DNA of 64,000 nucleotides from Flaccisagitta enflata (Eukaryota; Chaetognatha; Sagittoidea; Aphragmophora), in assembly GCA_965153355.1 (NCBI GenBank), contig OZ231126.1, forward strand, positions 61,752,001-61,816,000, given 5' to 3'. The translations under genes were made by a program, and so were the position numbers. Under the pieces are notes generated by a model. That model saw only the letters and a program-made list of their open reading frames with translations. It had not been told where the DNA came from and did no database searches. Shown piece by piece: positions 9,629 through 20,948 of the stretch; position 1 is the first letter of the stretch; each line of letters begins with the position of its first letter.

Positions 9629-12600
9629 TTTCGGCGTCTTCCGCCGACACGCCTCCCGCTGTCGATCCCGACTCGTATGCGACACCCGTTTCTCCGACGA
9701 CCGTCTTTATCGGCGCCACACGTACTTTGTCAACGTCATCTTCATCGTCTTCATCTACCTCGGTCACCAACGCCTCTCATCCGGTTCAGGCGCTACTAGA
9801 GTACGTGCGCGTGAATCATTTACCTTATCCATCGTTTCATTACGACGTTTCGCGGCCGCAGTGCGGCGTCACCGTGCGCGCTTCGTGCGGTTCCATTCAA
9901 TTTGAGTCGCTGAAGACTAGCAAGAAGGTGGCCAAAGCTGATGCCGCTCAACGACTCTGGGGGATTGTTTGCGTAATTTGTCCAGCAAAGAGTTGGATGA
10001 CGTCCGAGAAAAGTCGTTGCAGGATGCGGCGGCGACGAGCGGCGTTGGTATCGCGTCTGCTTCCGGAAATGCTGTGCCATCATCTTCTTCCGGCGTCGCC
10101 GATGCAACCGCGGCGCCATCGACCAATGATGGTGACGACGACGACGTCGTGGTCAAAGCGGAGGACATCTCTTTGATAAATAAACATTTGAATACGGTGT
10201 TGATGGAATGCTCCTCCGATACGGTGCAAATCCAGAGGAGAGATCCAAATTCGCCGCTTTACTCGTGCACAACTTTCGAACAACTGGACTTGCCCCACGA
10301 TTTGTTGAAAGGTGATAATCTTAAGTCTTTATTTGGCTTCTTATTCACCTAAACGTGTCGATCAATGTCTTTCCCGCTAAGGCTAACGATTTTTAAAATG
10401 TCCGTCTCCATCTTGTTCTCAGTGTTCTCAGGTGATCTCAGGTGTTCTCAGGTGTTCTCAGGTGTTCTCAGGTGTTCTCAGGTATTCTCAAATGTCCGTC
10501 TCCATCTTGTTCTCAGGTGTCTACTCTATGGGATATAACCAGCCGTCAAAAATTCAAGAAACTGCTCTTCCACTGCTGCTAGGAAATCCACCCCAGAACC
10601 TGATCGCTCAGGTTCGATGATTTTAACACAGTTGATTTAGTTGTATTCTTAAGGCTAGGCTGGACCATCTGAATTACATTATTCTTTTGTTATATTTCTG
10701 TCCTACAGAGTCAAAGCGGAACAGGGAAGACAGCTGCTTTTGTCATCGCGATGCTGAAGAAAATAGATCCATCCAAAAAACACCCACAAGCCCTGGTTCT
10801 TTCGCCGACTTATGAATTAGCTCAACAGGTATGTCATGTTCTCGGTTTCTCTGCCATTCTCACTCATGAAATCGAGAATTGACTCGAAAATACGCACAAA
10901 CAAACACAGCTTTGATTTACACCGAATGAGTGCATGTTTTCGTTTGTGTATTTGCTTCAGACTGGGAAAGTCATTGAAGAGATGGCCAAATTCTGCACCG
11001 GAGTTTCTTGCATTTTCTCCGTTCGTGGCAACGTCCAGCCAAGGGGCACAAAACTTACTCAGCAGATCGTCATTGGAACGCCTGGCACAACTCTCGACTG
11101 GGCGCTGAAACTCAAGTTTTTCGATCCCAAACTAATAAAGGTGTGTGGTGTCTGAGAATCGAGTTATCAGGTGTCGCAGCATGGATCGCACTGGAAAGCA
11201 TCCCTTATAATTACGAACTGGCCCAAAGTTCTTTCAAATGAATGTTAACCATTCCAGGTTTTTGTGCTGGATGAGGCAGACGTCATGATCGATACACAAG
11301 GACATCAAGATCAAAGTATTCGTATCCATCGTCTTCTCAATAAGGATAGCACTTTGCACATGCTCTTTTCCGCCACTTACACGCCGGGTGGGTAACTTTA
11401 TTGCATCCTCATATCATCTCATTAATACAGACAGGGCCCTAATAAGGGCGGAGGAGGGACCCAAAGTTTTAGCACCACCCCCTACGCCATATATGGCCCA
11501 AGCAAATTTCTCATTTGCTGTGGCGGAATATACCTTAGGTGGATACAATTGGCGCCACTGTGGCAATTTTTGAATTTCCATCAAGAACACCCCCAAGTTG
11601 TCAAAACTAAAGAAAAAAATGTTGAATTTTTTTGGAGCGCCCAAAGGTGATTTGGCGGAATCTAAGGGTGTTCAAGGTGGAAATTCAAAAATTGCCACGG
11701 TGGCGCCAATTGTATCTATCTTAAGTGTAAACCGCTATAGCAAGTGAGAGGAAGGCTTGAGCCATAAAAGCTGTAAGGGGTGGTGCTAAAACTTAAGGCC
11801 TCCGCTCTTATTAGCAGGGGTACCTATGCTAAAAAATTTTGAACATTTTTTAACATTTTGTAACTTTTGAAAGCTTTTGTTAAAAAATATTAAAAAATGT
11901 TAAAAAATGGTAATGAAAAAAACGCTCAAAAGTTTATCAAAATGTTTTGAATATGTTAAAAAATGTTATAAGAACATCATGAAATAATTTAGAAAATAAC
12001 ACATTGTCAAAAAAGTTAATAAATGTTGAAAACTAATATATTAAAATAACTTGAAACAAGAAATTTTAAAAAAATGTTAAAAAATGTTAAAAACTGTTAA
12101 AAACTGTTAAAAAATGTTATAAAATTGTATAAAATGATATGGCACAAATGAAAATGTAAAATGAAAATGCAAAAAATATAAAAGAACAAGACAGGATACA
12201 CGGCTACTCCGGTTGCATGTAAGTGGGCAGGGGCCATATTAAAGGTCACTAAACCGATTGGGGCGAGAGCAGCAAGGTCATAAAATCATAAAAAAAGTGT
12301 GATAGCCCATCCAACTAGCCAACAGATGGACCGATGGATGGATGAAGCAGATTGTCCAGTTGTCTAGCACATGACTGAATTTTTGCATACATAGTAATGT
12401 ATTGTAATTCTTGCAAATTAAGATTTTGAATTAAAGCAAATACTGGGAAAAAGAACCATAAAAATCTCAGAACTCTTAAACATCAGAATTGCTAGAAACT
12501 ATCATTTGAGACGGGAAAAAATAAAATACAAGAAACAAGCAAAATTTATGGATTTGCGTTCAAATTAACTGTTTTCATTTGATGTTTTTCAATACTTTTT

Positions 12601-15532
12601 TAATATCCTTGAACGATATTCAATGATCTTACATTTTTTAATGTTTTTTACCATTTTTTATTACGTTTTGATATTTTTAACCTTTTCTGATATTTTAACA
12701 TCTTTATACACTTCCTAATATTTTTTTAAAAATTTTAACATTTTAACATTTTAACATTTTATCAACATTTTTTTAACATTTTAACATTTTTTAACATTTT
12801 AACATTTTTTAACATTTTTTAACATTTTTTAAATTTTTTAACATTTTTTAACATTTTTTAACATTTTTTAACATTTTTTAACATTTTTTAACATTTTTTA
12901 ACATTTTTTAACATTTTTTAACATTTTGTAACTTTTAAAATCTCGAATTTGTTAAAAAATGTTAAAAAATGTTAATAAATTTTTAACATTGGTACCCCTG
13001 TATTAGGGTCCCGTTTGTATATTGTTTGCTCATGCTGTTCTCCCCTGAGCGAACCCCATCGTTTACACACGGAAGCCATTTACACATGGAAGCAAAGTAC
13101 AAGGTGTGGAGGCGCATAAGTTTTAGCATACCCCCTACAGCCAATTCAGCTGCATTAATTATCAATCCTGTTGTTTTGAGAACCTAAGGAGGCAGGAATG
13201 AGCGCCATCAGAGCGATTTTTGAAGTTCTGTTTTGAACCCTCAAATTCACTAATTTTGCCCCTAAAATAGCTGCTCCGCCAAAGGCTGAAAAAAGGGTAG
13301 AAAAGGGCAAATTTTGGGGGTTCTAGATAAAAATTCAAAAATCGCTCTGATGACGCCATTTATATTCCTCTTAGGTACTCAAAACAAATTCAAATAAAAG
13401 ATTTGAACAAGCTGAATTGTCTGGAGGGGGGTATGCTATAACTTTTGGCGCCTCCACACCTTGTATTTTGCGTCCGCGTGTACTTTTCTGTCCCCGTTTT
13501 CATCCCGCAGAGGTGATCTCTTTCGCCGAGCGAGTTGTTCCTAACGCGGCAGTCATTCGACTCCTACGTGAGCAACAAAGCGTGGAGAACATCAAAGCTT
13601 TCTACATCACCTGCCACGCTATCGAAGACAAGTTTGAGGCGTTGGTCAACATTTACGGAACCATCACCGTCGGACAAGCCATCATCTTTTGCAAAACGAG
13701 AAAAGACGCCAACTGGTAGGAATGGGCGAAAGTCGAGTGTCGGCGGATGATGCAAATTGTGGGCGTCGCGTCTTAATGGCACAATGCTGAATGCTGCTGG
13801 GAATTTGTTTGAATTTGTGTTCAAAGCTGAGTAAACTACTGAAAGTTACCTTACTACCGTGTGGACTTGTTGAAACATTGCCTTTATTACAACATTCGTA
13901 AATCAACGAGTGACGGCTATTTCATTAATTAGCTCCTCAATGGAACTTACAGGTTGGCCAGCAAGTTGAGGAAAGAGGGACATCTCGTCGGTCTTCTTTC
14001 TGGTGAATTGGAAATTCAGCAACGCGCCGAGGTCATTAACCGCTTTAGAAGGTTTGTTGACCTAGTAATTTGCACATTTGGGTCCTTAATTAGGACAACC
14101 TAATATTGGCAAAAACCACAACCACAGCCCAAAATATTGGCAAAAAATGACGAAAACAATAACCACGGCCCTATTGGCAAAATCAACAACAGCCCAACTG
14201 GCAAAACAAATAACCGCCCAACTAGCAAAACAAATAACCACAGCTCGACGGGCGAAAAAAAACTATTACAGCCTAAATGGTAAAAACGACAACCACAGTC
14301 CAACAGGCAAAAACAACAACCACGGCCCAATTGCCAAAGACAACAATCACAGCCCTATTAGCAAAACAAAAAACCACAGCCCAATTGGTTAGTAACAAAC
14401 GCGTCCGGCCCAGTTGGGCAGGCGCAGCAATAATTTACTATGGTTTTTTGTGGCCGACGCACTGACCGAAGGAGCAGATACTTGGGCAAGCGATAGAAAC
14501 TCATTTGAAAATTTTGTTTATCACATGACCGAGAACAAAGCTATTTCTCGGTTTACAGGCCAAATTTTGGAGAAATAGAGCTGTTTATCAATAATTGTCC
14601 TTGGGCAACGGCCCTGAAGGGGTCGATGACTCATGCTTTCACACATATGGGGGATTTTCTCCTTCCTTCTCCTCCTCTCCTTCCTCCTTCGTCCCCAGCC
14701 CCAGGCCTCCATATTCAGCCTGAGGCCTGCTATCCTAATCCTCCAGGCCCAAATCCCAGTCTTGAGGCCTCAAATCCTCATGCTAAGCCTACAAATCTCC
14801 AACCTCAAGGCCCAGATTCCACTCTCTAGGGATTTGGGCCTCAAGACTGGGATTTGGGCCTGGAGGCTGGGATATGGGCCTCCAGGCTGAGATATGGGCC
14901 TGGAGGCTGGGGGAGGGGGGGTGCGGAGGAGAAGGAGGAGGAGGAGGAGAAGGAGAAAACTCCCCAAAAGCATAGGTCATCGACCCCTTCGGGGCCGCTG
15001 CCCTGCTCCCCCCTCAACTTTGACCATAACCTACTTAAGCAGGGCACGGGTACCGCTGACCATCTAACGCTTTTGCGACTATTCAATCTTTACAGAGGAA
15101 ATGAAAAGATCCTGATTTCGACCAACGTGAGCGCGCGAGGCATCGACGTCGCCCAAGTCACCGTCGTCGTCAACTTCGACTTACCGACTGTCGACAAGAC
15201 CAACGAGCCGGATTATGACACGTACCTTCACAGAATTGGCAGGACGGGAAGGTGAGAGAGATGTAGAGAGCTGAGAAGCATTGATCCAAGCCAATGAACT
15301 TTATAGATTCTCTTCATTGTCATGATTTACATACTCCAACTTTCTTTCTTGCTTTCTTTCTTTCGTTCATTCTTTCTTTCCAAGGTTTGGCAAAAAGGGC
15401 ATCGCCATCACAATGGTCGGCGACAGTCGTGACATTATCAACATCAAGAAAATAGAGCAACATTTCGGTCGTCCCATCGAACCTCTGAATGCCGAAGACA
15501 TTGACGAACTGGAGAAACTAGAAAATGTCTAG
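9629..15532 (+). CDS. DDX19: DDX19/Dbp5-type DEAD-box RNA helicase with upstream dsRBD-like segment
   Basis: Dbp5/DDX19 is the ATP-dependent helicase that remodels mRNPs at the cytoplasmic face of the nuclear pore. Exons: 9629-10311, 10517-10611, 10709-10828, 10961-11140, 11258-11387, 13511-13715, 13953-14051, 15096-15251, 15385-15532. All junctions are GT-AG with consistent phases. Visible motifs: RDPNSPLYS before the Q motif, [18 protein letters not shown] (Walker A), [55 protein letters not shown] and [13 protein letters not shown], ending in an acidic DDX19-like tail. Exon 1 first encodes a Ser-rich stretch and a dsRBD-like fold ([20 protein letters not shown] ... [14 protein letters not shown]), then shifts frame at the G5 run 9959-9963 before the helicase frame. 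Adding one G would join them. The start codon and any 5' exon are unresolved. Confidence 0.92.
10426..10516 (+). repeat. Tandem GTGTTCTCAG units in front of a splice acceptor
   Basis: Five or more 10-bp units (gtgttctcag) sit in intron 1 of the helicase gene. Each mimics the real acceptor ttctcag|gtgtc at 10515-10517. The stretch tgtccgtctccatcttgttctcag also occurs twice (about 10398-10424 and 10493-10516). Confidence 0.85.
11815..13000. mobile_element. Nested foldback element with TTTTTTAACA arrays
   Basis: It starts with CAGGGGTACC and ends with GGTACCCCTG. The left half is rich in GTTAAAAAAT and the right half is an array of about 11-bp ttttttaacat units (12740-12945), so the element folds on itself. 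The host terminal repeat continues on both sides with a TTA/TATTA overlap, consistent with a short target duplication. A diverged R1 fragment lies inside, at about 12184-12330. Confidence 0.75.
12184..12330 (-). mobile_element. R1 repeat fragment, diverged
   Basis: On the minus strand it ends in ccgtgtatcctgtcttgtt, with cccctgcccactt and ctgctctcgcccc blocks upstream. The hairpin head is missing or degraded. Confidence 0.6.
13100..13463. mobile_element. TA-flanked MITE (CAAGGTGTGG family)
   Basis: Terminal inverted repeats CAAGGTGTGGAGGCGC / GCGCCTCCACACCTTG are flanked by TA on both sides (13098-13099; 13464-13465). Subterminal AAGTTTTAGCATACCCCCTA on the left is mirrored on the right. It ends about 47 bp before the acceptor of helicase exon 6. 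Confidence 0.85.
14105..14392. repeat. Minisatellite of about 25-30 bp units, AACCACAGCCCAACTGGCAAAA
   Basis: About ten imperfect units with the core acaaccacagcccaattgg lie in helicase intron 7. Open frames through it give Thr-rich repeats and are not coding. Confidence 0.85.
14604..15005. mobile_element. R2 snapback element in helicase intron 7
   Basis: Left arm caacggccctgaaggggtcgatgactcatgctttcacacat; right arm aaagcataggtcatcgacccc then ttcggggccgctgccct. The interior minisatellite is palindromic: CAGGCCcaaatcccag on one side, ctgggatttgggCCTG on the other. The following bases (gggtaccgctgaccatctaa, cttttgcgactattca) match the segment after the R2 at 7884-8390. Confidence 0.8.
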
Positions 15533-16226
15533 ATGGAAAAATGCAGCTTATCCCATGTGTGTTGCTCATTGCTCAACCGAAGAGTTGTCTGTCGCAAAAC
15601 GTCCAAAACCAGAACTTTAACGCCTAATGTGATAACAGTCGTACAATCTTTATCTCTATCCTTCTCTATCCTTCTTTTAGAAACGGTGACTCTGTTTATT
15701 AAAACCATTGCATTATTTATTTCTATTTACATGATGTAAACCGGCTTTCGCTGTTTATTTTTGTGTTACATGGCTCATCAAAACATTTTGCAATTTAAAT
15801 CAATTGCATCGAGATTACTAACCAAGGATTCGTTTTCTGTTGCAGGGAGACAAAGCTGGAGGTGAAGGAGGAAGGGAAAGTTGGGACGGACTCTCTTTTG
15901 CGGTTGGGAAAAAAAAAAGAGATTCAGAAAAAAAAAAGAGACGAGAGTGACTCTTGCGAGAGTTTCATTCTTGAGAATGAAATCTTTGCTTAATCCGATT
16001 AGAGCGTAGAATAGAAAAGAACTTAGCTTTGGTCCTCGATCAGGGAGGAGGGCAACGAATTAGTTTATGAAATTATTCATCAAAATTAAACAAAATTCAA
16101 AGAACAAAAGAAAAAAAAGCATCGACGACAAAAATCAAAAGACTGGGTCTGGGTGACCTGAATCGCGCATTGACCTCACCTGAGAGCTAGAAGAAAAAAA
16201 AGAATTTTTTTATCTCAACGGCCACG
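15533..16226. other. Intergenic: helicase 3' UTR and M13 peptidase upstream region
   Basis: No further coding sequence. A good acceptor (ttctgttgcag, ending near 15845) lies about 380 bp upstream of the peptidase ATG and could close a 5' UTR intron. No canonical AATAAA is seen directly after the helicase stop. Confidence 0.4.
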
Positions 16227-16857
16227 ATGCTCGCTCCGCGGGACCGCGACTTTCGCGGAAATTTCATTTTGAGCGATCGTCACGGCCGAATAGGCAGTCA
16301 GTTTGATCCGCGTGATTATCCGTCCAACAACGAACAACCACAACATCATCATACACAACAACAACAGTCGCTTCAGTCTTCTTCGTCGGTTCGTTCCATA
16401 TCCCATCCTCCGCAGCGCGATCGTGGCGCCACGCCACTTTCCACCGCCTCCAGCAGCGACCTCGACGCCGTCACACTGCTGCCGCCTCGCAAGAAGCATC
16501 GCGTCCCACACGGCGGCGGCGTTGGCAAAAGGAAATTGAGTGGTTGTCAGCTGACGGCCATTTGGCTCAGCGTCATCTTCCTCCTGTTTTGTGGATTTCT
16601 GGGGCTGGGTCTCTACTTACACGGCGAACACCATCTTCACATTCCCGTCTTTGATTCCATCGGCAAATATCTGTTGACCACCGACTCTAGCTTCGATTCT
16701 TCGGGCGTCGCGGGGAGTTCAGCTTCCGTCTGTAGTCACGATAATATCTTGAGGGAAGTCACGAAGGATCCTCGATTGAGGAAAACCACCAGGCGTCAAG
16801 CCACCGGACAATTGCCCAAATCGGTTTGCGTCACACCTAGGTGAGAATGATGAAAAT

Positions 16858-16990
<133 letters not shown>

Positions 16991-17519
16991 TGAATGGATA
17001 TGACATGTTAAGATGATGATTATTTAGAAGTGACGATTGTTGTTCAGTCACAGCCACAGAGCTTGGTTTGTTAGTGACTGGGAAATTTTGTGTTGAATAA
17101 TGAGAACAAATCGAGTATGAAAATAACAGAAGTGTTCCGAGGTTTTTATTTGACTTACTGGTAGGGGGTGGTGGGGTAAAATGGGTCACCCGCTTTATTC
17201 AGCCCTAGCATTGCTTTCAGCAAATTTTCGGTTTTCATCCAAAACTACTCACACTAAACCTCCCTTAATTAACAAAATTACTTTTTTCCCCAGTTGACCC
17301 ATTTTACCCTACACAATGCGACATTCTTCAATTCCTTCTTTCTCTCTTTCGTTCCCCGCGATTTTCCTCTCGTTTAATCTGTACCTGACATTAAAACAAA
17401 CGAACAAACAAACGTTCACATCTGCACCCTGTAAAACATCTCTCTCACCCTGCCCATTTATCAGTTGCATCCGCGCGTCGGCCCGCGTCATTTCCGCCAT
17501 CAACTCTTCCGCGGATCCT

Positions 17520-17555
17520 TGCCGCGATTTCTATTCATGCCGCGATTTCTATTCT
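17520..17555 (+). repeat. 18-bp in-frame tandem duplication in M13 exon 2
   Basis: Two copies of tgccgcgatttctattc(a/t) encode CRDFYS twice (CRDFYSCRDFYSYACGG). Family members have one copy of CxDFYxYACG, so one Cys is added. Confidence 0.9.
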
Positions 17556-20082
17556 TACGCTTGCGGCGGCTGGCGGGAGAAAGTCACCATACCGGAAGGA
17601 CGCGACTACGTCAACGCCTTTTACCACGTGGAACGCGACGTGGAGCGGTTCTTCATCGACGCTCTGGGCGCCCCGTTTTCCGTCAACGACCCAAAACACG
17701 TCGCTAAAGTCAAGACGTTTTATCGGTCTTGTATGGACGAGGGTGCCATCGAAAAGCTGGGCATAGAACCCGTGAGGGAATTGATCGATAAATTAGGAGG
17801 CATGAATCTAACTGGAGATTGGGGCAAAAAGGAGGCGGACGCGAAGGCGGAAGCGGCGGCTGTGGCGGCCGCCATGGCTGCCGGATTATCACCGTCTTAT
17901 CCCAGAGCTCAGGCGTTTCTTTACGAGAATCATCGCTGGAACGACCCAAAAGTCATTTGGCGTCGGCAATTTCAAGAATTGAGAGCCGCTTCTTCCGGCG
18001 CCGATTGGACCGGAAACGCCGCCGCTTCCGCCGGATCGGCGAGAGGAGAGGGAGACGCCGGGACTGACGCCGGGCCGAGAACGGAAGAGTTTCGGTTCCA
18101 CGACGGCGCCCATGGGCAAATGAGAAAGTGGTTCGCCGAAGAAGGGGATAAATTGAGATTCTTTGGCGGTGATGATAATGATGAAGATGGGAGGAAGAAG
18201 AGCACGACGAGAAAGAGAAGCGAAGCAACACCGATCGACGACGATGAAAAGGAAACTGAACCATTTTCCGCGGCTTTGAAAAATAACCCGCACGATGGAG
18301 AGGACGACCTCATAATTAGAATAGAGGGAGAGGAAGAAGAAGAAGAACGAAAAGAACGGCAGACTGTTAAAGTCGATTCGGAATCATCGATCGACGATCA
18401 AAGGCCTCCGCCGATTGCTCGAGTGAGGGATCGTAGACCGAGATCGGTCAATCCTCGATTAAATGCTGATAGAGCGGAGGAGCAGTCGAAGATGGAAAGT
18501 GATCAGAGAGAAGAGAGAGAGCGACCATGGGATCGGTATGGTCAATCCAAAATTATGGAGGGGTTGAATACATCGGAAGTTAATAAGTCAAAGGATGATG
18601 GTCAGTCAGTTAGAAATTCAGAACCCGAAGATGATAAATCGGCGATTGATGATCAGTTAGCGAATGATATTCTATCAACCAAATCCGCCAAATCACGGCG
18701 CAAGAAAAGGAGATCCTTTTCCGACCACGCCGCCTACTTTTTCCCTCGTCAACAGAGCTACGGCACAACTCAGGATCCATTCATCAATTTGGCCGGTCCC
18801 CGCATTTCGGCGTTTTTCGACGACTTCCGACCTTTGTCGTCACCCCATCGCCTCTCCGCGACGGATGAAGCCGCCGAAGCCGCTCCTCGACGCGCATCCA
18901 CTTCCGGTTCGGGCAAAGCCTCCGCCAAACCTCCCTTCGACCTGACGATGATCGCTTCCAATCTCATTCTTTTGGGCGTTTTTCCGCTGTTTGATTTGCG
19001 CGTGATCGTCGATCCCCGCGATTCCTCCCAATACGCCATGCAAATCAGGCCGTGGGATCCGTGGAAACTGCCCTCGTTACCGCCGGCGCTGTTGAAAGGC
19101 GGCAAATCTAACGTAGAAGCGATCCGTCTTTACAACTTGTTTTGCGATTATTATCGGGATATTTTTTCCATCTTCGCCGGTCAGCAAGTACCGCGAGAAA
19201 AGGCTTGCCGTTACGTCGATGCGAACAGAATGCGGCTGTTGATTCAACCATCGGCCAAGAGCCTGGAATTGTCCTCGTTACAAGATTCCTCAGACAAGAC
19301 CGTCTATTGGAAACGATACACCGTCAGCGATTTGCAAACGAAATTCATGCCGGCTCTCGATTGGGTTCGGTTATTGAGCAGCTTCATGCCATTCAGCTAT
19401 TTCGTGTCGCCCGATACGCAAGTGTACATCAGCAGTCCTAAATACTTGATGCGCGCCAATTCCTTCTTGCACTTCTGGATGCGGGAACCCGACACGCTCA
19501 ACGATTTTCTGATGACCGAGTTGTTGATGGAAGTCATCCCTTTGTTACCGGATAAGATACAGCAAGCCCGAGATCGTTTATTTTTCGGATTCGCCGGCGT
19601 TGGAGCGCCGACGCCTCCGCGACCAAAAAGATCCCTCAAATGTTTGGCATATTCCAAGTTCCTTTTCGGCGAAATTCTGTCCTCGATGTACGTCAAGCGC
19701 AAAGTCAAACCCGGCACGAAAGAAGCCGTCGTGGATATGGTGGACACCATCCGCGACGCCTTCGTGGATAATCTCCGTCGGGACAACCTCCGTCGCGTGC
19801 ATTGGATGTCGCGCGTGTCCAAGGCCTACGCCGTGGATAAGGCGTTGTCGATGAGTCATCAAGTGGCGTATCCGCCGCATTTGCTCAACGATACCATCGT
19901 CGATCGCATCGCCAGAGTCGTCACCGTCAATCCTAAAAAGTTCTTCCAAACCATGATCGACGCGCGAGTCTTTGCCAAAGTGTCGCAATTGGCTTTGTTG
20001 GCTCGTCGACCCAACAACAAAACCTGGCCTCATTTGCCCTTTGATCCCAACGCTTATTACTCGCCCACGCGCAATCGATTCA

Positions 20083-20104
20083 GCATCATGGCCGCATCAT
20101 GGCC
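20083..20104 (+). repeat. 11-bp tandem duplication causing frameshift
   Basis: Unit gcatcatggcc appears twice in a row. The second copy shifts the peptidase frame eight bases before the TGA. With one copy the reading is FSIMAAILNDPYYAVG, matching the family's segment just upstream of HExxH. Confidence 0.92.
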
Positions 20105-20948
20105 GCAATCTTGAACGATCCCTACTACGCCGTCGGTGAGTTTAAAAGATTAGATTAAAATCCTGTATAAAAGCTAATTTGCATATTGTCGTATCAGTTT
20201 CATTCTCGTTTTACCACTTTTAGGCTTGCCTAACTACATGAACTTCGGGGGGATCGGCAAGGTTATTGGCCATGAAATCGCCCATGGCTTCGACAATGAT
20301 GGCGGAAGATATGATAAGGTAAAAGCGATTTCGGATCGTTGCTTGTTACAGACAATTGCGTCGTTATTTTGTTAGATGATGAAACTAATCGGGGACGCAA
20401 ACTGATTGAGATGTAACCCAGCGCATATCTTTTGAGATGCCATAAAAGTATATCATATGCTCGGTTTCTCTCGTTCATTCTAGAACGGGAATTTACAGTC
20501 GTGGTGGACAACTAACGACGTGGCTTTCTTCCGCCTGAAAAGTCAATGCTTCGCCAAGCAATACTCCAACATGAAAGTCTACGTTCCGGAATTCGACCGA
20601 TTTTACAACGTCGATGGCAATTACACGCTGACGGAGAACATCGCCGATCGCGGAGGCATCAAAGTCGCCTACGCCGCTTATCGCAAATGGGTCGACGAAC
20701 ACGGCGACGAGCCGCGTCTTCCGGGTTTATCCTTTACGCCCGATCAATTGTTCTTCCTCTCAACGGCGCAAATATCCTGCAGCGTCCAACATCCTTGGAG
20801 TCTTTTGGAGAGGATCGCCAACGGGAAGCACACGCCCGATCATCAAAGGGTCAACGGGTTTTTGATCAATTCGCCGGAATTCGCCGAAGCGTTTCAATGT
20901 CCCTTGGGCACTGAGATGAACCCCATCGAAAAATGCGACATGTGGTGA

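Larger units (their letters stand above)
11428..13017. mobile_element. TA-flanked inverted-repeat element (MITE, CAGACAGG family) carrying a nested insertion
   Basis: Left terminus CAGACAGGGCCCTAATAAGG pairs with the right terminus ...TTAGGGTCCCGTTTG, each flanked by TA (11426-11427; 13018-13019). The subterminal block GGAGGGACCCAAAGTTTTAGCACC recurs inverted near 11790. TIR length and the TA duplication fit a non-autonomous Tc1/mariner-like element. It lies in helicase intron 5. The right arm is split by the insertion at 11815-13000. Confidence 0.8.

Noticed and set aside
12740-12945. TTTTTTAACA array as a possible telomeric or CRISPR-like repeat
   Set aside because: Units are contiguous without spacers, AT-only and internal to a foldback element; no telomere motif.
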